Source: JARRRL01 sp037380725 (GTDB taxonomy: Bacteria > Pseudomonadota > Gammaproteobacteria > Pseudomonadales > JANQJO01). Taken from it: DNA of 6,479 bases. Where the stretch lies: contig JARRRL010000168.1 in the NCBI GenBank assembly GCA_037380725.1, positions 1-6,479 of the forward strand. The letters run 5' to 3'. The notes below the pieces were generated by a model. It did not search any database and was not told the origin of the DNA. It saw only the letters and a program-made list of their open reading frames with translations. Both the position numbers and the translations under genes were made by a program. Of this stretch, positions 1 through 5,895 are shown piece after piece; the stretch's first letter is position 1, and the number at the start of each line of letters is the position of its first letter.

Positions 1-1
1 C

Positions 2-694
2 CAGCAACGGCACGCGGCGGCTCAGCGACTCAACCACGCGCTAACCGAATACATTCAAATATTAGGCATGAAAGAAACGCGCATTGAATTTAGCTTCACC
101 CACACCTCAAGCCCAACAGCCGACGAACAGCTTAAACAACAAGCAGGCCCCCTTGGCTTCGATGAAGGTGAGCTGTTTATCAGCAATCACCCCAAACTAC
201 CCTTCACCCCCTTAAAGAAAACGGCCTCCGGTGGCGAACTGTCTCGACTGTCACTGGCACTGTTTATTATCACAGAACAACAATCGGGCACCACGCTGAT
301 TTTTGACGAAGTGGACACCGGGATGGGGGGAGAAATCGGTGATCTATTGGGTGCACACCTACAATCCCTCAGCGAACGTCAGCAAGTGATGTGCATTACC
401 CACTTACCGCAAGTAGCCGCTCGCGCCAATCGTCACGTACACGTTTCCAAAACCTCCGACGAAGACAGCGTAGCCTCAACCGCACACACATTGAATCTGA
501 AAGAACGACGAAAAGAACTGGAGCGTATGCTCGGCTTGTCAGGTCTGCGCAACACATTCTTAGTCGACACTCTGCCCAGCGCCCACACCCCTCAGCAACT
601 CCCCACCACAGATCAAGCTACGACAACTCAAGCCATGACAACTCAAGCCAAAGCAACGGATGCTGTAACAAAACAAGCGAGCAGAGCGAGCTAG
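2..694 (+). CDS. recN: DNA repair protein RecN, C-terminal part (5' end outside window)
   Basis: RecN is an SMC-like ATPase of double-strand break repair that acts in the cytoplasm on DNA. The reading frame is open from base 2, so the start lies upstream of the window and the ATG at 68 is internal. Visible are the ABC signature SGGELSRLSL (about 227-250), the Walker B motif LIFDEVDTGMGG (about 296-331) and the H-loop ITHLPQVAARA (about 394-426), which together form the C-terminal ATPase half. Conserved sequence ends near ERRKELERMLG (about 500-535). After it come about 50 residues rich in Thr, Gln and Ala with a short tandem repeat, which I do not recognise as part of the family. The gene converges on fur and its TAG stop overlaps the fur stop. 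RecN genes are often LexA-controlled, but the promoter is outside the window. Confidence 0.95.
   Translation, partial: QQRHAAAQRLNHALTEYIQILGMKETRIEFSFTHTSSPTADEQLKQQAGPLGFDEGELFISNHPKLPFTPLKKTASGGELSRLSLALFIITEQQSGTTLIFDEVDTGMGGEIGDLLGAHLQSLSERQQVMCITHLPQVAARANRHVHVSKTSDEDSVASTAHTLNLKERRKELERMLGLSGLRNTFLVDTLPSAHTPQQLPTTDQATTTQAMTTQAKATDAVTKQASRAS
620..649 (+). repeat. 15-bp tandem repeat in the recN tail
   Basis: Two adjacent 15-base units, acgacaactcaagcc and atgacaactcaagcc, differ at one base. They are in frame and encode TTTQA and MTTQA (with a shifted view, repeated TTQA). They lie in the low-complexity C-terminal tail of RecN, where copy-number slippage would change tail length without breaking the frame. 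Confidence 0.8.
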
Positions 695-1125
695 CTGTTC
701 TCACGGTTTGGACAGTTTGTCTTTTTACATCGACCGTACAAATACAGACTGTGATCTTCCAAACGAAAACCCATTCGAGCGGCGATTTTTTCTTGCTGGG
801 CTTCGATGACTTCGTCCGTAAACTCCATAACGCATCCACAATCCACACAAACAATATGGTCATGATGCTCACCACGAGCCAACTCAAATACCGCCTGTCC
901 CGAATCAAAATTGTGCCGTTCCACCAAACCAGCCGACTCAAACTGCGTCAAGACTCGGTAGACCGTTGCCAAACCGACTTCCTCGCCAGCATCCACAAGC
1001 GCCCGATACACGTTCTCGGCTGTTAAGTGATGCGGATCAGCGGATTCGAGCACCTGTAACACTTTAATGCGAGGCAAGGTTACTTTTAAACCAACTTTAC
1101 GAAGCTCTTTATCCTCTGTGGGCAT
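691..1125 (-). CDS. fur: Ferric uptake regulator Fur
   Basis: Fur is the cytoplasmic Fe(II)-sensing repressor of iron uptake genes. From the ATG at 1125 the protein is 144 residues. It has an N-terminal winged helix with the family motif LRKVGLKVTLPRIKVL (8-23) and recognition region GLATVYRVLTQFESAGLV (51-68). The C-terminal dimerisation and metal domain has structural-zinc cysteines C93-x2-C96 and C133-x4-C138. Other ligands are H33, E81, H87, H88, D89, H90, E108 and H125. These numbers match E. coli Fur exactly when counted from 1125. A longer frame begins with GTG at 1158 (11 more residues), but the ATG has the better ribosome site and correct numbering. The gene runs toward recN with no room for a terminator between them. 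Its likely promoter overlaps that of bamE. I did not find a convincing Fur box. Confidence 0.97.
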   Translation of the reverse strand: MPTEDKELRKVGLKVTLPRIKVLQVLESADPHHLTAENVYRALVDAGEEVGLATVYRVLTQFESAGLVERHNFDSGQAVFELARGEHHDHIVCVDCGCVMEFTDEVIEAQQEKIAARMGFRLEDHSLYLYGRCKKTNCPNRENS

Positions 1126-1129
1126 CAGA

Positions 1130-1135
1130 TCACCT
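1130..1135 (-). promoter_or_regulatory. Ribosome binding site deciding the fur start
   Basis: The minus strand reads AGGTGA four bases before the ATG at 1125. The alternative GTG at 1158 has no comparable site, so this supports the 144-residue Fur. Confidence 0.65.
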
Positions 1136-1186
1136 GGGCAGATTATTGTATTGGCCACTCAACGTCTGTATACAGTGGCTTCAGAT

Positions 1187-1215
1187 TTGACTCTTAGACT
1201 CACACGAATTATAAG
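1187..1215 (+). promoter_or_regulatory. Sigma70-type promoter for bamE
   Basis: TTGACT (1187-1192) and TATAAG (1210-1215) are separated by exactly 17 bases, each differing from the consensus by one base. Transcription would start near 1222 and leave a leader of about 150 bases before bamE at 1372. I see no recognised riboswitch in that leader. The -10 overlaps a minus-strand -10 for fur. Confidence 0.65.
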
Positions 1216-1236
1216 TGAAGCAAAGGAACAAACCCA
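1208..1236 (-). promoter_or_regulatory. Candidate fur promoter overlapping the bamE promoter
   Basis: The minus strand carries a perfect TATAAT at 1213-1208. The hexamer 17 bases upstream is TGGGTT (1236-1231), a weak -35. Transcription would begin near 1201, about 75 bases upstream of the fur ATG. The two -10 boxes share bases 1210-1213, so the two polymerases could not be bound at the same time. Confidence 0.45.
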
Positions 1237-1371
1237 GAGCGGGTACGCACCATCTTCTTACTGATTATATATACCGCGTGTTGCCGGTTTACGGTTTACA
1301 CGAACTCAATCTCGCTCACAACAACACAATCCGTACCACAGACTGCCCGTAAACGGAGTAGGCCAACCATC

Positions 1372-1758
1372 ATGATGCCTCAACACACCGTAACACGCTC
1401 ACCCATCCGCTCCAAACAGCTGCGCCTCAGTATACAAGCCCTGAGTCTCATATTAATCAGCCTACTTCTCAATGGCTGCATTTTCCCTGGCGTGTTTCGC
1501 ATCGACATAGCGCAAGGCAACATTATAACTGAACAAATGGTCCAGAAACTGCAGCCTGGAATGACACGAGATCAAGTCTTGTTCGTCATGGGCACACCGA
1601 TCATTCAAGATACGCTAAACCCAGACCGTTGGGACTACGTGTACAGCTTCAGCAAGGCAGGCGCCACACCCGAGATGTACCGCGTCACCCTTTATTTCCA
1701 AAACGACCAGTTCGTCCGCCTTGAAGGTGAGCCACCCCCTGACACTCAACTCTTTTGA
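1372..1758 (+). CDS. bamE: Outer membrane assembly lipoprotein BamE (SmpA/OmlA family)
   Basis: BamE is a periplasm-facing lipoprotein subunit of the BAM complex, which inserts beta-barrel proteins into the outer membrane. The 128-residue precursor has a basic N-terminus, a hydrophobic stretch (21-33) and a lipobox LNGC with the lipidated cysteine at 36. Mature BamE features follow: IDIAQGNIIT (44-53), the motif GMTRDQVLFVMGTP (63-76), WDYVYSF (87-93) and a terminal strand with YRVTLYF (103-109). The length is close to E. coli BamE (113) plus a longer signal peptide. Two ATG codons in tandem (1372 and 1375) could each start it; the GGAG at about 1354 is rather far away. The fur-bamE neighbourhood is common in pseudomonads and relatives. 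It converges on rnfH with a gap of 26 bases. Confidence 0.95.
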   Translation: MMPQHTVTRSPIRSKQLRLSIQALSLILISLLLNGCIFPGVFRIDIAQGNIITEQMVQKLQPGMTRDQVLFVMGTPIIQDTLNPDRWDYVYSFSKAGATPEMYRVTLYFQNDQFVRLEGEPPPDTQLF

Positions 1759-1784
1759 GCTCAGCCACCATCTTCTCAATATTT

Positions 1785-2114
1785 CTAGTTTCTATTTTTT
1801 GCTTCTTCTGCACGTTTTTTCCGTACTGCTTTCGGATCAATCAACAGCGGGCGGTAAATTTCAACTCGATCCAGTGGTTTGAGAACGCGACTCTTGGGAT
1901 TTTTTTCTAACTTACCAAAAATACCCATGTCCACTTTTTCGAGATCAATCTCAGGGAAATGTTCTCGAATTTCCGAGCGCTCAACCGCCTCATACATGCT
2001 TGTGCCACACGGTACACACAGGGATAGAATCAGCTGCTTTTCTGGGGTGGCGTACGCCACCTCTACCGAAATAGTCGTATCAGGTAGTCCGCCAGTGGCT
2101 GGATCATCACTCAT
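1785..2114 (-). CDS. rnfH: RnfH family ubiquitin-like protein (RatB)
   Basis: This is a small beta-grasp protein of the RnfH/RatB (UPF0125) family, whose cellular role is not settled. In E. coli it is encoded beside ratA, a ribosome-association toxin. From the ATG at 2114 it has 109 residues. Family features are ISVEVAYATPEKQLILSLCVP near the start, the central FPEIDLEKVDMGIFGKL, and the C-terminal LKPLDRVEIYRPLLIDPKAVRKKRAEE. A start at 2138 would add 8 residues (MVAWGRVV), but the purine-rich site before 2114 and family alignment favour 2114. It lies 38 bases downstream of the symporter gene on the same strand and could be cotranscribed with it. No terminator-like hairpin is seen between the two. 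Confidence 0.92.
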   Translation of the reverse strand: MSDDPATGGLPDTTISVEVAYATPEKQLILSLCVPCGTSMYEAVERSEIREHFPEIDLEKVDMGIFGKLEKNPKSRVLKPLDRVEIYRPLLIDPKAVRKKRAEEAKNRN

Positions 2115-2120
2115 AACCAC

Positions 2121-2128
2121 TCTCCCCC
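2121..2128 (-). promoter_or_regulatory. Ribosome binding site deciding the rnfH start
   Basis: The minus strand reads GGGGGAGA six bases before the ATG at 2114, the best Shine-Dalgarno match near this gene. It lies inside the alternative longer frame from 2138, which argues for the shorter protein. Confidence 0.6.
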
Positions 2129-2152
2129 ACGCAACCATTTGACTTCAACCTT

Positions 2153-3778
2153 TCACTTCGGTCTTGACGCTAAATACACCTCAAGATCGCGTCTTACCGA
2201 TGGTGCAAGAATATACAATCCGATTAAATTAGCTATACTCATCGCAAAAATAGCTGAATCGGAAAAATTCACGACCTGAGACAAGTCCATTGTGCACCCA
2301 ATAATCACGAAAGCGCAAAACAGCAGTTTGAACGTCAGCTCCGTTGCGGCACCTCGACCAAACAGGTAAGTCCAGGCTTTCAGACCGTAATACGACCACG
2401 AAATCATTGTTGAAAACGCAAACATCATCACCGCCAGCGCTAAAACATACGGAAACCAACTCACGGTTGAAGCAAACGCATCAGAAGTCAGTTGTGCACC
2501 CGACAACTCACCACTCGCCGCCAACGCGGCACCTTGCTCATAAAAACCAGTGATGATCAGCACCAAAGCCGTCATCGTACAGATCACAACCGTATCAATA
2601 AACGGTTCCAGCAACGACACAAACCCTTCTGTTACGGGCTCTTTCGTTTTAACCGCTGAATGCGCGATCGAAGCAGACCCTATACCGGCCTCATTCGAAA
2701 AAGCCGCCCGCTTGAAACCTTGAATCATTACCCCAATCGCACCACCTGTGACGCCTTCCGGACTGAAAGCACCCACCAATATAAGCTCAAAAGCATCGGG
2801 TATCTGCCCCACATTGGCCAGCAAAATATACACCGCTGTCACCACATACAAAATAGCCATAGCGGGAACCAGCTTTTCCGTTACTCGTGCAATTCTTTTA
2901 ATACCACCAATGATTACCATACCAACCACACCGGCCAAGAGCACACCAAACAACCACCCTCGATGTGCAAACACACTGTTTTCATGACCAGAGATTCCGA
3001 TGATCACATCATACGCTTGATTCGCTTGAAACAGGTTCCCACCCCCCAAAGCGCCCAGGACGCAGCACAGCGCAAAGAAACCCGCCAAAGCCAAACCAAA
3101 ATGACGCATGCCGCGTTCATCAAGACCTTTACTGAGATAAAACATCGGACCACCGGACACCGAACCATCGGGGTGTACCGTGCGATACTTCACGCCGAGC
3201 GTACATTCAACGAATTTGGAGGACATCCCCAAAAGACCCGCCAAAATCATCCAGAAGGTTGCTCCCGGACCACCATAAGAAATGGCCACGGCAACACCAG
3301 CAATATTCCCCAGCCCTACTGTTCCAGAAAGCGCCGTGGCTAATGCTTGAAAGTGTGTAACCTCGCCAGAACCTTGCTGACCCGCTTTGTCGTATTTTCC
3401 TGTGACTAAGCCAATTGCGTGCTTAAAACCATGTATGTTAATAAACCTGAAATACAGCGTGAAGAAAGCTGCTGCCACGACCAACCATACTACGATCAAC
3501 GGCACCGACACTCCACCAATCGTGACTGAGTAGAAAACGATGGAAACCACCACATCCACAAACGGCGCAATTGCATCGCTAATCGCCTTATCGAGAGCGC
3601 CTTCCGATGCCCATGCGGACGAACTCATCACCAGCACACCCACAGCAAGCAGCCATGCCATCAAACATCGACCCATCTTATTGGCCATTCTTCCCCAGAC
3701 GTTTGACTTCCTGACTTCCAAGCCTGTCATCACGTTCTCTACCAATGTCACCAGTGTCTTCCCCTTAGGCCTACCCAT
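2153..3778 (-). CDS. AGCS-family sodium:alanine/glycine symporter
   Basis: This is an inner-membrane transporter of the alanine or glycine:cation symporter family (Na_Ala_symp), expected to import small neutral amino acids with sodium. The 541-residue frame holds about ten to eleven hydrophobic segments. Family motifs are GTVGLGNIAGVAVAISYGGPGA (152-173, of which the first part lines the substrate site), SKFVECTLGVKYR (187-199), SGGPMFYL (208-215) and FSNEAGIGSAS (360-370). Before the first core segment there is a signal-peptide-like stretch, basic then hydrophobic, ending SSSAWA (52-57). That stretch would begin naturally at Met31 (ATG at 3688), so 3688 is a serious alternative start. The ATG at 3778 has an in-frame stop two codons upstream and an AAGGAGG 14 bases away, an unusually long gap. 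The gene lies between smpB and rnfH, where E. coli has ratA. Exact substrate cannot be read from sequence. Confidence 0.9.
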   Translation of the reverse strand: MGRPKGKTLVTLVENVMTGLEVRKSNVWGRMANKMGRCLMAWLLAVGVLVMSSSAWASEGALDKAISDAIAPFVDVVVSIVFYSVTIGGVSVPLIVVWLVVAAAFFTLYFRFINIHGFKHAIGLVTGKYDKAGQQGSGEVTHFQALATALSGTVGLGNIAGVAVAISYGGPGATFWMILAGLLGMSSKFVECTLGVKYRTVHPDGSVSGGPMFYLSKGLDERGMRHFGLALAGFFALCCVLGALGGGNLFQANQAYDVIIGISGHENSVFAHRGWLFGVLLAGVVGMVIIGGIKRIARVTEKLVPAMAILYVVTAVYILLANVGQIPDAFELILVGAFSPEGVTGGAIGVMIQGFKRAAFSNEAGIGSASIAHSAVKTKEPVTEGFVSLLEPFIDTVVICTMTALVLIITGFYEQGAALAASGELSGAQLTSDAFASTVSWFPYVLALAVMMFAFSTMISWSYYGLKAWTYLFGRGAATELTFKLLFCAFVIIGCTMDLSQVVNFSDSAIFAMSIANLIGLYILAPSVRRDLEVYLASRPK

Positions 3779-3800
3779 GCGTCAGTGGACAGCCTCCTTC

Positions 3801-3832
3801 ATTTCTAATAATGAAAATTTCTAATGATGAAA
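3801..3832. repeat. 16-bp tandem direct repeat before the symporter gene
   Basis: Two adjacent 16-base units, atttctaataatgaaa (3801-3816) and atttctaatgatgaaa (3817-3832), differ at one base. They lie in the presumed 5' leader of the symporter mRNA, between the divergent -10 boxes and the AAGGAGG at 3799-3793. They could be a repeated operator or just duplicated AT-rich DNA. Confidence 0.75.
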
Positions 3833-3840
3833 TTCGAAAA

Positions 3841-3854
3841 ATTATACGTATAAT
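3841..3854. promoter_or_regulatory. Palindromic divergent -10 boxes between the symporter gene and smpB
   Basis: ATTATACGTATAAT is a perfect 14-base palindrome. It contains TATAAT on the plus strand (3849-3854, facing smpB) and TATAAT on the minus strand (3846-3841, facing the symporter). No strong -35 hexamer is seen at the right distance on either strand, so one or both promoters may need an activator, or the palindrome may itself be a regulator site. The smpB leader would be about 190 bases long and holds nothing else I recognise. Confidence 0.5.
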
Positions 3855-4051
3855 GTCTACGCTCAAACGGTACACGGTTTGGGTCCGTTTCTTCGCGTTT
3901 GCTGCGCCACGAACTAACTGGTAACTGGCGACCAGCAACACAATCACAACTGAGCCTATACTACGCAAAGCCGCGCAACATGATAACAATGTCTTTGTGA
4001 TAGTGCCAGATTAAGGGAAGCCGTCACCACTGTGCGGCGCCATATAAAACC

Positions 4052-4522
4052 ATGAGTAAAAAATCCAAAACCGATGCGAATCAAATCGTCGTCAACCGTA
4101 AAGCTCGACACGACTATTTCGTCGAAAACGCCACCGAAGCTGGGTTAGTCCTGGAGGGCTGGGAAGTAAAAAGTCTCCGAGAAGGCAAAGTGCAACTGAA
4201 CGAAGCGTACGTACTTTTGAAGGATGGCGAAGCGTTTCTGTTCGGCTGCCTCATCACGCCCTTGCCCACCGCCTCCACACACATCAACCCCGACTCACTG
4301 AGAACCCGAAAACTGCTGCTGCATCAACGCGAACTCAACAAGCTGTTTGGCGCTGTCAAGCAAAAGGGGTTTACCTGCGTACCATTGGACTTACACTGGA
4401 AACGCGGCCACATCAAATGCACCATCGCGCTGGCTCGAGGCAAAAAGCTATACGATAAGCGTGCCACCGAAAAAGAGCGAGATTGGCAACGGCAAAAACA
4501 ACGTATTGCGAGAGATCATTGA
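4052..4522 (+). CDS. smpB: SsrA-binding protein SmpB
   Basis: SmpB binds the tRNA-like domain of tmRNA and delivers it to ribosomes stalled on broken mRNAs, in the trans-translation rescue pathway. The 156 residues match the usual length (E. coli 160). Family motifs are VVNRKARHDYF (13-23), GLVLEGWEVKSLREGKV (31-47), the RTRKLLLHQRELNKL block (84-98) and the basic C-terminal tail ARGKKLYDKR onward (128-156), which enters the mRNA channel of the ribosome. The tail has Tyr134 where E. coli has the His of the GKKQHDKR motif. The ATG at 4052 aligns with the family start, but no good Shine-Dalgarno sequence precedes it (cgccatataaaacc). Its RNA partner ssrA starts about 170 bases downstream on the same strand. 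ssrA probably has its own promoter. Confidence 0.97.
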   Translation: MSKKSKTDANQIVVNRKARHDYFVENATEAGLVLEGWEVKSLREGKVQLNEAYVLLKDGEAFLFGCLITPLPTASTHINPDSLRTRKLLLHQRELNKLFGAVKQKGFTCVPLDLHWKRGHIKCTIALARGKKLYDKRATEKERDWQRQKQRIARDH

Positions 4523-4644
4523 TCACGTTTAACCCAAGCGCCTTCAGCGTCCTTACTTAGCATCATGACAAGTAAACTCAAACTCGTGGTGCAAACTTTA
4601 AAACGCAAATATTGAGAATACGCTCAGATTTTATGTATTCGGTC

Positions 4645-4676
4645 TTGAAAAATGGACCCAAAGGGCGCACTATCTA
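4645..4676 (+). promoter_or_regulatory. Candidate ssrA promoter
   Basis: TTGAAA (4645-4650) is followed by TATCTA (4671-4676) with a long gap of 20 bases. The hexamer 17 bases downstream, CACTAT (4668-4673), is poorer. Either would start transcription near 4680-4684, just upstream of the mature tmRNA end at 4691, which RNase P would trim. The position is convincing, the hexamers less so. Confidence 0.4.
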
Positions 4677-4690
4677 TAGGTACACCTATT

Positions 4691-5083
4691 GGGGGCGACC
4701 TGGCTTCGACGCTGGTGACAAACCCTTACGTGCATGCCGAGTAGGTACCAGTGCTCGTTAATACCCTGTTACAACGTTATAGTTGCAAACACAACCGTAG
4801 CTGCTGCTAATGACGACTTCTTCGGAGTTGACTCACTAGCAGCATAAGTTAATCCTGCGGGATTAGCCCGTCGCCTGAGTGTGCTTGTGCGCTCAACGCG
4901 ACGGTCAAACACACAAGATCGTCGTTAATGGTTGTCTCGGCCATTGCGGTTAAAACGCAGAGACTCCCGTGACCCACCCTGCCCGTCGGGTCGTGTTGCG
5001 GTAAATCAATAGACGACGCTAAGCATGTAGATCATAAGGCAGCGGATCGGCGGACGCGGGTTCAATTCCCGCCGCCTCCACCA
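4691..5083 (+). ncRNA. ssrA: tmRNA (SsrA), one-piece, 393 nt
   Basis: tmRNA acts as tRNA-Ala and then mRNA to release stalled ribosomes and mark the unfinished protein for proteolysis. The 5' end GGGGGCG (4691-4697) pairs over seven bases, with one G-U, with CGCCTCC (5073-5079) before the discriminator A and CCA (5081-5083). The 5' region CTGGCTTCGACG is typical. The T-arm is the block GGACGCGGGTTCAATTCCCG with its closing CC, and the conserved CTAAGCATGTAGATC (about 5020-5034) precedes it. A tag reading frame begins at about nucleotide 95 of the RNA, where E. coli has 90. The length is slightly above E. coli (363), consistent with a longer tag. The 3' end of ssrA is a common integration target for islands, and accessory-looking DNA begins directly downstream. 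Confidence 0.97.
4785..4847 (+). CDS. tmRNA proteolysis-tag reading frame
   Basis: From the GCA at 4785, in the context TATAGTT|GCA that matches E. coli TATAGTC-type spacing (U at -5, A at -4), the frame encodes ANTTVAAANDDFFGVDSLAA and ends at TAA 4845-4847. The LAA end is the usual ClpXP degron, and AANDD resembles the E. coli tag start (AANDENYALAA). A second in-frame candidate resume codon is the GCT at 4803, also preceded by U at -5 and A at -4 (CGTAGCT|GCT), which would give AANDDFFGVDSLAA. Position relative to the 5' end favours 4785. Confidence 0.8.
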   Translation, partial: ANTTVAAANDDFFGVDSLAA

Positions 5084-5090
5084 AATATCA

Positions 5091-5120
5091 AAGGCGAACT
5101 GTGCTCAGTTCGCCTTTTTT
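5091..5120 (+). terminator. Rho-independent terminator of ssrA
   Basis: AAGGCGAACT (5091-5100) pairs perfectly with AGTTCGCCTT (5107-5116) around the loop GTGCTC, followed by further T residues to 5120. It lies seven bases after the tmRNA CCA end. Confidence 0.95.
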
Positions 5121-5163
5121 AGTGCAGATAACCCAAATAACAATATGAACAAGCGTACTCAAA

Positions 5164-5193
5164 TTTACACTTCCATTGCTTCAGATTTATAAT
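5164..5193 (+). promoter_or_regulatory. Sigma70 promoter of the broken gene downstream of ssrA
   Basis: TTTACA (5164-5169), 18 bases, then a perfect TATAAT (5188-5193). Transcription would start near 5200. This lies downstream of the TTG at 5176 that begins the longest open frame, which supports the ATG at 5251 as the true start. Confidence 0.7.
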
Positions 5194-5235
5194 GCTCACC
5201 GATCCCTGATTCCATCAATCGATCTCTATTCCCTT

Positions 5236-5240
5236 AGGAG
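5236..5240 (+). promoter_or_regulatory. Ribosome binding site deciding the start of the broken gene
   Basis: AGGAG lies ten bases before the ATG at 5251. Together with the promoter at 5164-5193 it favours 5251 over the upstream TTG. Confidence 0.5.
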
Positions 5241-5250
5241 CGCCTCAGGC

Positions 5251-5890
5251 ATGAACGCTGCCGATAAGCTGGTGACAGAGTTAGCCCGCAATGAACAAGT
5301 GATTCATATCGCCAAATATGAGGATCTAGTGAAGGAATGGGAAGCTCGGAAAGATTTAGCCAAGTCCGCGTCTGGATACGTGGCTGTTGGCAACGATTTG
5401 GCAATTACACGCAAGATAATCTCAGATTTTGGGCTAAGGTTCGAGAAAGCGATACTTAGAACCCATAAGGGAAAAAAGTATATCATTTTTAAGGGCTATG
5501 CTGGTCAAAGAAAATATTTACGAGGTACTCGGTATTTGTTGACCAATCCAAACGTGGTGAGATTAGCAATAGGACCCAAAGGCATCAAGGACAGTGTTAA
5601 GGGTGGGTTTGTTATAACGGTCGTTTTGTCTACAAGCATCGAAGTTGTAAATTATTTGCTCAATGATACGGAAACTTTACACTGTCTTGGTGGGCTTTAC
5701 TTTGGGCGAGATAGACAAGCGTTTCGGTGCAACCAAGGCGCTAATAGATGCATATCAATCTTTAGGCGTGGACCTTAGAAATATAAAATACGAAACGAAT
5801 TCTTGGCTAAGGTTCTTTGAAGAGAACCCGTGCAGCCTTACCAGAATTTTTGGCGGGCCCGTGATCTCAGGCTGCAACAGAGACTACTGA
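5251..5890 (+). pseudogene. Frameshifted gene, possible membrane-active toxin
   Basis: The first part is read in one frame from ATG 5251 (MNAADKLVTELARNEQVIH). It has a charged N-terminal region (1-75), a basic and aromatic block KGYAGQRKYLRGTRYLL (81-97) and one hydrophobic segment FVITVVLSTSIEVVNYLL (about 120-137). That frame then runs to a stop at 5776 through unlikely sequence. Coding character resumes in the next frame (+1) from about 5685, as VLVGFTLGEIDKRFGATKALIDAYQSLG, and ends at TGA 5888. The join therefore lies near 5677-5700. From memory, related uncharacterised proteobacterial proteins have a long hydrophobic region between these two parts, so an out-of-frame internal deletion is more likely than a single-base error. 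I infer a pore-forming or membrane-disrupting toxin, because a small membrane protein follows. I cannot name the family. The promoter and start region look intact. Confidence 0.6.
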
Positions 5891-5895
5891 AGAAA

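Noticed and set aside
391..1026. Plus-strand 211-codon open frame across recN and fur
   Set aside because: It overlaps two certain genes in other frames, and its translation is Arg/Ser/Thr-rich without domain character.
1166..1175. Palindrome CTGTATACAG near the fur start, considered as a LexA box
   Set aside because: The LexA site needs CTGT and ACAG separated by eight bases; here the halves are two bases apart.
1284..1354. Possible hairpin in the bamE leader between ccggtttacgg and ccgtaaacgg
   Set aside because: The arms are imperfect and about 55 bases apart; not enough to claim a regulatory structure.
1126..1371. Fur box for autoregulation of fur
   Set aside because: AT-rich words such as gattattg are present but no stretch matches the 19-base GATAATGATAATCATTATC pattern well enough to claim.
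2660..3343. Plus-strand 227-codon open frame inside the symporter gene
   Set aside because: It is antisense to a well-supported membrane protein; the composition (many His, Thr, Arg) is that of an antisense shadow.
3771..3989. Minus-strand 72-codon frame upstream of the symporter with a hydrophobic N-terminus
   Set aside because: It spans the divergent promoter region and overlaps the symporter start; no ribosome site or family resemblance.
5176..5250. Upstream TTG start for the gene after ssrA
   Set aside because: It precedes the inferred transcription start (about 5200) and has no ribosome site; ATG 5251 is better supported.
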